Shown here: positions 22,965 to 32,759 of the stretch, in pieces
How positions within the stretch are numbered: the stretch's first letter is position 1
Layout of the letters: each line of letters opens with the position of its first letter
NCBI GenBank assembly: GCA_022419385.1
Contig: JAJUBI010000001.1
Span: 2,294,001-2,358,000, forward strand
DNA length: 64,000 nucleotides
Source of the DNA: Paraconiothyrium sp. Pb-2020
Taxonomy: Eukaryota > Ascomycota > Dothideomycetes > Pleosporales > Didymosphaeriaceae
Direction: 5' to 3'
Translations under genes and position numbers: made by a program
The notes under the pieces: generated by a model
What the model saw: the letters and a program-made list of their open reading frames with translations, nothing else
Told to the model about the DNA's origin: nothing
Databases searched by the model: none

Positions 22965-23635
22965 GATGGAAGGCAGCGGGGTTGATCTCTCGATATTTCG
23001 AGTTCGAAGGTACCGCCCAGATGATCGAGACGCGGGACGTTATGCTCGCTCTCGCAGCCGGCTACTTATTTTCGAAGCCGGTGGAAGGTGTTGCGCCGGT
23101 AGAGAAGGCGTCTTCAGCGAGCGCGATCCGTCCTTCAGTCGTCGCGCGACCCCGCACTGCACGCGCAGTGGATACCGTGTTGGCTAGGTGTCCGCGTCGC
23201 AGAGAGTGTCTATAGAATTGTTCCAATGCCGTTTCGTTTCGTTGCCGGTCGTGGCGGTTTCGTTGCCCAGAGGGCGGCGTGTGGTGTTGAAGTGAAGGAG
23301 CACGCCGCCAAGACGGCGCGCGCGTGGCCTGTGCTGAGCTATTCCTACTGTGGCCAGCGACTACGTGACTGCACATCGCGCGCGTGTGCTTAGGCAACCA
23401 TAAGTATGCCAGGTGGTATGTAGAAGGTGATAATAATGATAGATAATATTCATGGCCTCGATTTCTCATGATATGCCACTATGCACTACAGACTGAGAAT
23501 CGACAGTACCTTGGAACAACCCATTTTCATATTCTGCCGCGTGGTTCATGTTCAATATCAGAACAGGGATGGGCAATGCACAGCATATGCAAATCCATAC
23601 CGTAGAAGAGGAAGTCTTGGATAGGAACCGACCCG
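22965..23635. other. Intergenic region, TAF1 promoter / TGS1 3' flank
   Basis: About 670 bp upstream of TAF1 and downstream of TGS1 (both reverse strand). Short open frames here lack protein character. Confidence 0.5.
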
Positions 23636-24609
23636 TCAAACTAACGGACCTTCCAACGAAGCGGATACATCGCCGTCCACTTCTGCATCGCCTTCAAAAT
23701 CGAAGTCTCCAAGATAAACACACAACGCCTATTGCTATGTATTAATGTCACGAGCTCATTTAGACACACTGTTTACTTACTTTGCTGGCCCCCAAAATGC
23801 AATAATGCGCGACTTCTACTTTCTTGCCTTCCGGCGCGTACCGCGCAATTTGATTTAGGTCCGAGTTGCGTGGAAGGTACAGCACAATATCCTTGCTGAG
23901 CTTGGAAAACTTCTTGTAGAGTGCGTCAAGACTGTACGGTTGCATCTTGGAAAGGTCGAAAACGTTGTCTGCGTTATATTCCGTACCTGGCTTCGTATCA
24001 GCAGTGCAGTTGGAAGTAGATCGATCTGAGCAATGTTCTACCTCCCCATGGCGGGCTACCGAAAATAACAATGTTGTTCTTGCCCATAAATCTCTTGACA
24101 ATATCAAAGCAGTCCCCTGTGTGGAATACTATTTTCTTGTCGACGCCATATATCTCTGCGTTATGCTTCGCGCATTTCATCGTCTTCGGATCCTTCTCCA
24201 CGGCGAACACTTGTTCCCATCGCCCCGAACGTGCAAATGCAATGGCGTTTCCGCCCACACCTGCGAAAGCATCGATGATGATCGTCTTATCTTTCGGTGC
24301 AGATTCCGCGATGTGTGTGGCGATCTTACTGAATGACGTTAAATCCACATCCCAACCGTGAGCATGACACGATCAGATACCTACTTCGCAATGGGTTCAG
24401 GTGTTACACCGAACCAAGAGTCTTCAGTCATCCAGATGCCTTCATGGTACTTTTGCCATATTTTGAAGCGTTGGAACCAGTATCTAGCGACAGATCAGTT
24501 TGGATGCTACTTATGAACATATCAGAAGGAATTACTTCTTTAGATGCTCCGGAAATTGCTCTGCATCGAGCCACTGGTGGATACCTTGTTCATCGGGTTT
24601 CTCAACCAT
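23636..24609 (-). CDS. TGS1: Trimethylguanosine synthase (snRNA cap hypermethylase)
   Basis: SAM-dependent N2 methyltransferase that converts m7G caps of snRNAs and snoRNAs to trimethylguanosine in the nucleus/nucleolus. Exons 24609-24536, 24483-24385, 24328-24042, 23986-23781 and 23728-23636 (759 nt, 252 residues). The N-terminal part (MVEKPDEQGIHQWLDAEQFP) leads to FKIWQKYHEGIWMTEDSWFG and VTPEPIA. The Rossmann fold has IIIDAFAGVGGNAIAFA (SAM-binding loop), VFAVEKDPKTMKCAKHNAEI and the catalytic SPPWGG. Compact length is normal for fungal Tgs1, which lacks the long animal N terminus. The gene is head-to-head with GRH1, 345 bp between starts. Confidence 0.95.
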
Positions 24610-24954
24610 TGTGGTTAGTGCAGTTGGAACCTAGTATGTGTGTTGTATTATTTCATGTCAAATCATGCTTGTGTGTGTAGTAGTCCAAAGCCGGGGAGAC
24701 GTAGAGCACGATTATTTGGTTCTGCAGGAAGACCCACTAGTCCAACTATGGATAGGCACTAGTCGCGCCTGCCTCAAAAACTGTACACAATACGGAATGC
24801 TCAGATGTGCCTATGTCACTCCCCGAACATCAAATATCTTTCAGACACCTCAGGCACTTGAATTCTTTCATTTGATTATTTCTCGTTAGTATTCTTAGCT
24901 TCAGCACAATCGAGTACGACGAGACCGCAGCGCCGATCAGTAGGAGCTTGGACC
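24610..24954. promoter_or_regulatory. Divergent promoter region, TGS1 / GRH1
   Basis: 345 bp between the two start codons, AT-rich (for example around 24860-24900). It must serve as promoter for both genes. No named element is claimed. Confidence 0.5.
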
Positions 24955-26556
24955 ATGGCGGCTCTGGCCCAAACTCCAAACGAGCCGCAACACCTGGCTC
25001 CGGACCTCGATACACATCACATTACCCAACGACCGCACATCATGTCGACTATGTTTGGCGCCTTGAACCGCTTCATCTCCCGGCTTGACGCCGCGCCAGA
25101 GGACCAGAACTCCGCAACACAAGGCGCGTATGGCTTCCAGGTGCTCAGGAATAATAATCCGGAGATTCCCCTGGACCCATGGTTCGACTTCATCATTGGG
25201 ATCAATGGGCGCACGATTGTACGTGACTAGCAATTGAAGATAATACAAATGCATGAATCAAAGAGCTGACAGTTGGTGTAGGACAATCCGGATCCTAATC
25301 TATTCGCGACCGAGGTGCGCAACTGCGCTGGCTCCCCTACAAGCTTGGGTGTCTTCAGCGCAAAGGTACGATGCTTACACTAAGCTCTGCATCTTCCCTT
25401 CAACAACCTCACTCTTTCCTTCGCGCTTATTTCCTTTGATCACACCCTCATTTCACCATCACATTTCGAAACGTTCCCCTGCGGCACCCTTCCACGAATG
25501 AATCCATGGCGCTTGACGTTGTGCCCTTCTCTCTTCTTCCAGCATGTGCAAAGCACACACCCTTCTTGAAATATAGTTACTATTGTGGGCACGTTGGTAC
25601 TACCATTACATTCTGTACTCCACATGCTGGGAGAACACAGAGAAGATATCATGACAATGGTTCTTCATTGCTTTTCATCATCACTATCAGTTTCCCACTG
25701 GGAAGGCATAGAGTACAATTAGTATGTTGTCTGTATTCAACTAACATCGACATAGGGTCAAAAGATCCGGGAGATCTACATTCCCATCCCCGCCGAAAAC
25801 CCCACTCTGGGCATCTCTCTTCAATGGACACCACTCTCCGTCACAGAAGACGTCTGGCACATCCTCGACGTAGCCCCCAATTCTCCCGCCGACGTAGCAG
25901 GCCTGCTTCCGTACGGCGACTACGTAATCGGCAGCCCTGAAGGCCTGGTCCGCGGTGAGTCCGGTCTAGGCGAACTCATCGAAGACTACATCAACCGGCC
26001 ACTTCGCCTTTTCGTGTACAACCATGAGTACAACGTCACTCGTCCCGTTACTATTACTCCGTCACGCGGTTGGGGCGGCGAAGGCGCGCTGGGATGCGTG
26101 CTTGGCTTCGGCGCTCTCCATCGCGTTCCCGCCGAGTTGGAAGAGCCGCCGCAGGCACCGGGTGAAACACTGTTCTCGACCGGTAGCGCTTCTTTCGATG
26201 AGAAGCGTCCCCTATCCTCCTCCGCAAACATTCCCCCTCCTGCTCAGGTCGGTGCTCCGTCAGAGCTTTTCGTACCAGCAAACATGGCGTTGCCGTCAAA
26301 ATCACCGCCTCCACAGGCTGGTGCGCCGCCGAAAAGAGGCAAGCAGAGAGCGCACCATGCGCATATCAGCCCGAGCGGAGGAGGCGGGTTAGATGACTAT
26401 TTCAAGGAAGGCGAGCAGAAGAGTGCTGCGGAGGACTTTGCGCCCAAGAGGGAGGGCAGTGTGCCTCCGCCACCGAAGGTTGGAGGTCCGCCGCGAGGTC
26501 CGCCCAAGAGCGCGACGCCGGTGCAGCGTGAGGAGCCTGTGCCGGCAGAGTCGTAG
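24955..26556 (+). CDS. GRH1: GRASP-type Golgi reassembly/stacking protein
   Basis: Peripheral early-secretory-pathway protein of the GRASP55/65 family, involved in ER-Golgi tethering and unconventional secretion. Exons 24955-25218, 25282-25365 and 25756-26556 (1149 nt, 382 residues from the first ATG). Two PDZ-like GRASP repeats are visible. The first has PWFDFIIGINGRTI and FATEVRNCAG. The second has VWHILDVAPNSPADVAGLLP and GDYVIGSPEG, ending near GALGCVLGFGALHRVP. The remaining 150 residues are a Pro/Ser/Gly-rich disordered tail with several PPP motifs. The start is uncertain. Fungal homologues often begin at MFGALNRF, here ATG 25051, 32 codons downstream, so the N terminus may be shorter. 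Intron 2 is unusually long (390 bp). Confidence 0.93.
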
Positions 26557-26671
26557 TCCGGTGTCTTCGACCCAGAAGACTGATTGGGCAAGAGTCTGAG
26601 GCTCTCATCTCCCGATGGTCCGTTCCGTAGTGTAGCCTTTAAGCCACGATCCAATCATCGAATCCACCTCT

Positions 26672-27010
26672 TCAGAACTCTTCCCTGAACTTACTCCTCC
26701 TTCTCTCCTCCCGCCCCAGCCGAACTTTTTCGATGTCCTCCATCACGACCCGCGCATCAATGCCCACACACCCAAAGCTCAACTCGCTACTCTCGGTGTT
26801 CGCCCTCTGGCTCTGAGGCCTTTTTCGACTGAAGCTCTCCTCGCTGTCCGCAATATCGTCTCGCTGGCTCTGCGGCCTCATGGTCTTTCTCTTCCCGCCC
26901 ATGTTTTCGAAGCTGCTTGTTGAAGAGGAGGGGGATGTAGTTGGTGAAGAAGGCGGTGAGATGGTGAGCTTAGTTTTGAGTTTTGTTGTGAGGCTGCGGA
27001 GGAGTGGCAT
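26672..27010 (-). CDS. Small Ser-rich basic protein, unknown
   Basis: Open frame of 112 residues from ATG 27010 (MPLLRSLTTKLKTKLT). Not recognised. A Ser/Thr/Pro block (SPPSSPTTSPSSSTSS) with several SP/TP sites is followed by two similar segments, RPQSQRDDIADSEESFSRK and RPQSQRANTESSELSF. The C terminus is charged (MEDIEKVRLGREERRRSKF). Likely disordered with a terminal helix. Its 3' end lies about 115 bp from the convergent end of GRH1. The internal repeat and continuous ATG frame argue for a real gene, but there is no homology evidence. Confidence 0.45.
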   Translation of the reverse strand: MPLLRSLTTKLKTKLTISPPSSPTTSPSSSTSSFENMGGKRKTMRPQSQRDDIADSEESFSRKRPQSQRANTESSELSFGCVGIDARVVMEDIEKVRLGREERRRSKFREEF

Positions 27011-28465
27011 CTTGTTTTCTTGTACTCTCGACGTGATGTGGTATGGTTGGTTGATGGGTGGTGGCGATGTCTTGATCAAATGATAGGATAGAAGGGTGAT
27101 GTAACCTTCTGTATACCTGTATGGGATACTACGACTATAGCTGCACGTTTACAAAATCAAAGAAGGGAGAGGAGCACACGGGGACAAAGGGCACGCACCC
27201 TCAAATACCCATCCCCCGTCCCTCGAGTCACCCACACCGGCAGCGGTCAACCAAAGAAACATCTCTTAAAGCCCCGAAGCCACCTACCACTGACCCCGTG
27301 GCCCGAACGCCGAAGGAAAGCCACGCGACCAAGTGCACCAAACACAACAAAGCCGCCGAAAAGCCTCCCCACAAATCATAAAACGCACTGCACGTCAAAC
27401 GTTCCAGACCCCTCTTCTCGCTCGTTGCGGTTTTCTCCACAAAAAAGCGATAAATGGCAAAGCAACACGAGCCTAGCAGCCCCTGACGTGCGCTTCGCTG
27501 CGTGACATCGGCCAGACGCATGCGCCAAGGCGCACGAGCCGAGCACGCGACCCACATGGGCAACCGGCGGGGGAAAATCGGTCTGTGAGGCGTTCGGAGA
27601 GGGCTGGGAATCGAGCGAATCAAGGGCATCGTGAAGGGCGCGCTGTGCTTACCGCTACGTGCCGTTGTCATACCGCCTTTTCAGGGGCGTGCGCGTGGGC
27701 AGCGTCACTTGATGTGGTATTCACTGGAAGAAGTGGTGTAGATCCCAAATGCACACTGACTCTCCCATAGCGCCGCGTCTATGTCAAGAAAGTGCCAGAC
27801 TTTCGTTGAGTTTCGCACTACATTCCTGCATTTTATCGATTTCTGCATTGGCCATTCACCATCGCAGACGCAATCAGCACTCCTGTGGAACCAGGCACCC
27901 GCACCGTTACCTAAATAGAAAACCTCCACTTCGACATTGCCGTTACGCCGCCTACGAAAGCCGAGGCGCTGGACCTTCCCTTCTCCCTTGCTCGTCCCGT
28001 CTCGGAAGCGCAAGCGTGGACCCTGAACCGTGGTAAGTCGGGCAGCGCCATGGCGTAGACTAGAGCCGCACTGAGGCCCTGGAGGAGTCATGAAGCGCGG
28101 AATCGGCTCCAACATGTAAACAATATAGAGAGAAACGCGCTGAGACATGCCGGAGCTGTCTCGCGTCTTGTTGCATTCACCGTAGGCTATGTAAGGCGTG
28201 CTCAGTGCCACACTGAAACTCGTGGCTGCGTGCTACACATGCCAGCCAGCCAGCCTCTGGCCGCTATGATCCTATGCATGGTTTTGAAGCTCAGTAAACG
28301 CCAGTCCAAAATCATCATGTGATGTATGCAGTAAACCACCGGTAAACGCCGCTGTCCTACAGTCACAACCTCTACCCAACGGTGACCAAAGCCGCGGAAA
28401 ATCTTAGGGAATGTCGTTAGTATCGTAAAGAAAGAATGTCGTCCACTATACGTATGAATGTTGCT
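27011..28465. other. Intergenic region, no convincing gene
   Basis: About 1.45 kb. Open frames at 27121-27381 (+, Lys/Pro-rich), 27228-27671 (-) and 27705-28211 (-, no ATG start) have no recognisable domain and odd composition. Nothing else was seen. Confidence 0.45.
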
Positions 28466-30067
28466 TCATCTTATATCGAGTTGAAACGGCTTGAACTTGC
28501 CACCGACGGCGCCGCACCGGGGACACCGTGCCGTTCGGCCTCGTGAGTGCTCGCTGACAAGCACGTCGACACAGTCCTGGCAGAGACCGCATATGCATTC
28601 TGAACACGCGTAGCTCTCCTTTAATATTGAAAGTTTCCGACACGCTGCGCAGTAGATCTGCACAGGATGTAGGTACGTCGGTGAAGAGTCCGAAAGGCCT
28701 TGGGAAGGGATATGGAAGTTGGCAGCCGATGCTGCTGATTCGATAGACGATTCTACGGAAGGGAATGGCTGCAGCTCTGACATCTCCGGTGGCGGCGGCG
28801 TCAATGCTTGCTGTAGCGGCGAAGCTGCATACGAGTTGAATTGAGCAGCAACAAAAGGCGGCAGTGATGTCCGTCCGAGCATATGCGGGGATTGGTGGGG
28901 AGAGCCGGGTACCTGAGGCGTGCCTTAGCGCAAATCTCACGTATAGTCAATATTTTATGTACCGGAGTGAGGTCTCTGCTGTCCTCTTCAGTCGCAGAAG
29001 CAGCTGCATCAATGAGATCCTCCCATCGCTTGCCGAGTATGGCAGCTGCAGCTTGTGGTTCTGCCGAGAAAGCCTTACGATCGTAACTCATTCTCCGCGC
29101 ATGGTCCTTGGACCTCTGTCGCTCGTGCTTAGGCTTGCGGGCATTTTGGCCGACTGAAGACTTGCGAGGTCTGTTGGGCTTTATGGAACGAGGTGCCGGC
29201 GGCAGGGTGGAAGAGCGGCCGGGCGGCGAGCGAGCGAGGGAAGAAGGCAGCAATTCACGCTGCAACGAGGTCGCGGTGTAGTACGGCTCCTCGGTAGCAT
29301 TGTACGGATGTTCCAGGGTGGTGGGCGCAAACCGAGCGCGGGGTCGGTAGTTCTTTGAATCTGGGTCTGACATGGCATCCTATGACTATTGCGTTAGTAT
29401 TGGGACGGCACGGCAAAGCTAAATGGCAGTGCCTCACCTGATCCGAGTCCCAGTCGTAGTCTGGACGGTGGTTGTGCAGCGAAGCCAGCGCGGCAGCCGC
29501 CGTAGCAGCGGGTAGCAGGGACGGGCGACGCAGCTCGTCAGAGGTCCGCGGCGTTATGGAGCCGTACTGCTCATGAAAGAAGGCATTGTGCTCGCCAACA
29601 TCGTAGCCTTGCCATTGTGTCAGTCCCCGCTGAGCTGGAGAGACCTGGGCACCAACCTGGGCCTGTTGTAGTGGGAGGCAGCTGGGGCTGTTGTATCGGT
29701 TGTGGCGGCGTGCTGACCATCAGCGTGAAGCTCTCCTCGGTGGCGGGGAGCTTCGAGATGTAATGCTCGGGGTGCGCGCGGCGGATGTGCTCTTGCATAG
29801 AGCGATATCGCTTTTCCTATACACCACGGTGCGTTAGCCACGGGTTTTGCGAGCCCGGCGGAAGCAAGGGGCATGACGTGGGAGCGGCGGGGAGCTGGAG
29901 CTGGAGCTGAAGCTGGAGCTTGGGGAGCAGAGAGCACTCACGCCGGTGCAGCGCTTGCGGCAGGCTGAGCCGTCGTGGTTACGCAGCGGGCAGACGACGA
30001 CATTGTTCTCGTCGGACACGGAGAAGGAACCCGTGAGCGAGGCTCGTGGTGGCATCGCAGCGAGCAT
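28466..30067 (-). CDS. Fungal C2H2-like plus RING-like zinc protein, unnamed family
   Basis: Conserved Pezizomycotina protein of unknown role. Starts at 30067 (or 30055, MPPRASLTGSF). Exon 1 (30067-29942) has NVVVCPLRNHDGSACRKRC. Exon 2 from 29816 completes it with YRSMQEHIRRAHPEHYISKL, giving a C2HH-type finger. Later exons are up to 29438, then 29379-28963 and 28912-28466. Disordered linkers (SLLPAATAAAALASLHNHR; SKDHARRMSYDRK) lead to a C-terminal Cys-rich module (CAACRKLSILKESYACSECI; LCQDCVD; CPRCG) that looks RING-like, then GKFKPFQLDIR. Between 29720 and 29660 the frame shifts. Either a weak 55-bp intron (29717-29663, donor GTCAGC) is removed, which costs the segment after SFTLM, or one extra base is present. 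With that intron the sum is 1314 nt (437 residues). Confidence 0.75.
29891..29920. repeat. Short AGCTGG-type tandem repeat
   Basis: GGAGCT units with one variant cover about 29891-29920. The repeat lies inside the first intron of the C2H2/RING-like gene. Confidence 0.7.
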
Positions 30068-31252
30068 CTACCCTCGGGCAGAGCCGAGCGCCGTGGGAGA
30101 GCAGCGGCGGGGCGATTGGGAGCCGTCAATGGCGGGAGGGAAGCTCGTGGCAGCTGCAGAGAGCTACGGCGACGTCTTTCCAGTCACCCCTCGCGCCGTG
30201 ATCGCTGTGGCAGGTGAAGGCGGGCTGGCTGGCGGGCACAAAGCAAGCTTTGGCGGTTTGCGATGAGGGGCTTAAAGGTGAAGTGGGGGAGGAAAGGAGG
30301 ACCCAGCTCGAGTCCGCCCGAATCCCCTTCTGGGTGAGGAGCCGCGAGAACACCCTCGAGCGGCGCGCATCCACTGCCAATCCAGCAGGCGACGGGCAGC
30401 CTGCTGTCCGCTGCTCTCCAGCGCTCTGGCTCTGGCTCTGTTTGCAGCTTTGTGTATGTGCGCTCCTGAAGCCGAGCTCCACCCTGACAGCACCTGGGCA
30501 GCGTCGCCCTCACGTCCCTGAGCGAAGAGCGCCCGCCAGGCTGCCCAATCAATCCGCGGCCGGCCTCTTGCCGCCGGCATACTGCTGCAGATTGCATCGC
30601 TCCGCACCTACGAGTAGCTTTGCCATGCCGTCGCTGGGTTTTCTTTGCCGTCGTCAGTCGTCAGTCGTCATTCCTCGCGCAGTGAAGGTGCTGGTGCTGG
30701 TGCTGGTGCTATGAGGGGAGCTGTGTTTCACCGCCCACAGGCACGCTGCGCCTCCGCCTGCCCTCCGCCAGCATTCCCAGTCGGAAAAGTGACGCGCCTC
30801 CTGGGCGCTGGACAATCAAAGTCGCCCGATGATGTTTCGATCGCCGAACGTCTCGTGATTTGTCAAGGCTGTTGCAGGCCAGGATTGGCCGTCCCTCCTG
30901 CTGCAGCCTCCCACGAAGACGCCCATCAAAACCGCACCCAATGCGCCGCAGAGGACACAGCTGCAGCGGCTGCTGTGTTAGTGGGGCCTTCGTTAGTAGG
31001 AACTTCGACTTTGAGATGGCCATGGTGTGGAAGATGGATTCATGGATGGTGTTCGTGAGCGTTGGCAGCTGCAAAGATTCCGAAGTGCATCGTCGCTTCC
31101 ATTCACCCCAGACAAAAGCCGTGTCTGAGCGTCCGCGTAAAACTACCTGCCATTACTGGTGGCGCCCGCTAAATCCCCATGCCCGGATTCCACATCATCA
31201 GTGACAGCTGCCTGAGTATACGTCTCCCATCCAAAGTCTGCCTGCGGCAACC
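30068..31252. promoter_or_regulatory. Long divergent region, C2H2/RING-like gene / MBL gene
   Basis: About 1.2 kb between head-to-head starts, GC-rich near the C2H2/RING-like gene. Overlapping frames on both strands (for example 30214-30714) are not protein-like. It probably carries long 5' UTRs and both promoters. Confidence 0.45.
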
Positions 31253-32346
31253 ATGTCCCTTACCGTGAAGTCGTTGAATGGGGACACCGCTTTTCTGCTT
31301 ACTTTTAGCCCTCCAGTCGCACCACTTACCTCTCCAGGGCTCTTCCCAGGCGCCTTCACTGTTCTGGTCGATCCGTGGTTGACCGGACCGGCCCAGCTAC
31401 CATTCTTGGCAGCTTTTTCTCCATCTCAGAGCAGAGGACGAAACCATGCATATCGTCTTTGCAAGAGCTAGAGCAAGAGCCGGATCTGATACTCATCTCG
31501 CAAGACAAGCCTGACCACTGCCACGAGGAGACCCTACGGCAGCTTCCACAGGACTGCCAATCCACAATTCTCGCGATTCCAGCAGCCGCAAAGAAGATAC
31601 GTTCATGGAAACATTTCAGAGAAGAGCTGGTTCATGCTATCCCGAAATTCGATGAGAGCAGCAAGCAGTCCATGTACCGCTTGGTCATACCGCCCATGTC
31701 GCCGCGAGGCTCCTGTGGAGAGCTTACAGTGACGTGGATACCTGCCAAAAGGGATATATCCAGTGTCCATCATGCCATTGGAATTACTTACCGACCCCCT
31801 TGCAGTGTATTGTCAGCTACTCCCGGACGGTACTTGGATCTTCCCGAGCTTCCTCTCAGTCCGCCAGCGTCGCCGCGCTCGTTTCGCACCATAGCATCAT
31901 CACCGCGTACAATCGTTCCAGCCCCCTATAATGACCGTGAGAAGACTTTGTCAGTTCTGTATTCCCCACACGGTGTGCCTTACGAAGATGTCCAGCCATA
32001 CGCGTCTTCTCATCTCGTCAACGAGGCCGCACTGCCCTTGACTGCTCTCATACACTCGTTTGACCGCGTCGAAAACCCATGGTACCTGGGAGGAAACATC
32101 TCCGCCGGCTCTCCTGGAGGTCTACAGATTGCACGTAGCCTATATGCTCAAACCTGGATCAGCGCCCATGATGCGGACAAGTACAACCGCGGTCTGTCGG
32201 TCAAGCAGACTCGAATCGGAAAGTTTGCAGCAGACAGGATTGAAAGCATGCTGTATGAAGGAGACGAGACAAAAATGAAAAGCCCAATCCATATCAAGCT
32301 TGTGACCTTGGCCTCAGGAGAAGTGTACAGGCAGGAAAGCGGTTGA
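31253..32346 (+). CDS. MBL-fold (beta-lactamase superfamily) protein with frame break
   Basis: Looks like a member of the fungal MBL-fold family distantly related to UlaG-type hydrolases. The first frame starts at ATG 31253 (MSLTVKSLNGDTAFLLTF) and reaches VLVDPWLTGPA, the usual second strand of the fold. The protein continues in another frame from about 31397 (TILGSFFSISEQ), then CISSLQELEQEPDLILISQD and KPDHCHEETLRQLP. That last segment sits where the metal-binding HxHxDH stands in canonical enzymes and is degenerate. Later blocks are LILISQDKPDHCHEE, YLDLPELPLSPPASPR and YNRGLSVKQTRIGKFAADR. The total length 1094 nt is one base short of a multiple of three, so one base is missing near 31376-31400 or the gene is inactivated. 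No room for an intron. Confidence 0.6.
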
Positions 32347-32759
32347 ACGCTTTAGGAACAATCGAAGAGGTGGTTGACTGAAGCCATCAAATAATCCATG
32401 CTGGGAGGAACAGCTTCTCAAAGAGGTTCACGCGTATGCGTGTCCTCAACTAGGACCACTTGAACCGCCAAATCAACCTTGCCTAATTCGTCCTCGAGGC
32501 AATCGCTCGAGACAGGATAACATCGCAGCTTTGACCCCGTCGCATTGCCAAGCATGCAGTTAGTCCACAAAAGACTTGCCTCGAGATAAAACACCCGCAC
32601 CCACGCCTACGACTCTGTCTAGTTCGCACCACCTACGACCAGGCAACGCAAGCTTCAACCCGTTCACCGCCTACGGTCAAGGGCAAGGTTGCTCGTCCCC
32701 TGAACTTGTTGTGGTCCACTTCTGGTATTCAAACACACCGTATACTCCTGAACGTCACG
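32347..32759. other. Intergenic region
   Basis: About 410 bp between the MBL-fold gene and the F-box-like gene on the same strand. Presumed 3' UTR and promoter. No coding signal. Confidence 0.5.

Noticed and set aside
27121..27381. 86-codon Lys/Pro-rich open frame
   Set aside because: It has an ATG, but no domain, low-complexity content and no supporting context.
27705..28211. 168-codon reverse-strand open frame
   Set aside because: Begins at GTG, no recognisable motif, likely chance in GC-rich sequence.
30214..30714. 166-codon plus-strand open frame between the C2H2/RING-like and MBL genes
   Set aside because: Non-ATG beginning, competing reverse frames, and no protein-like pattern.
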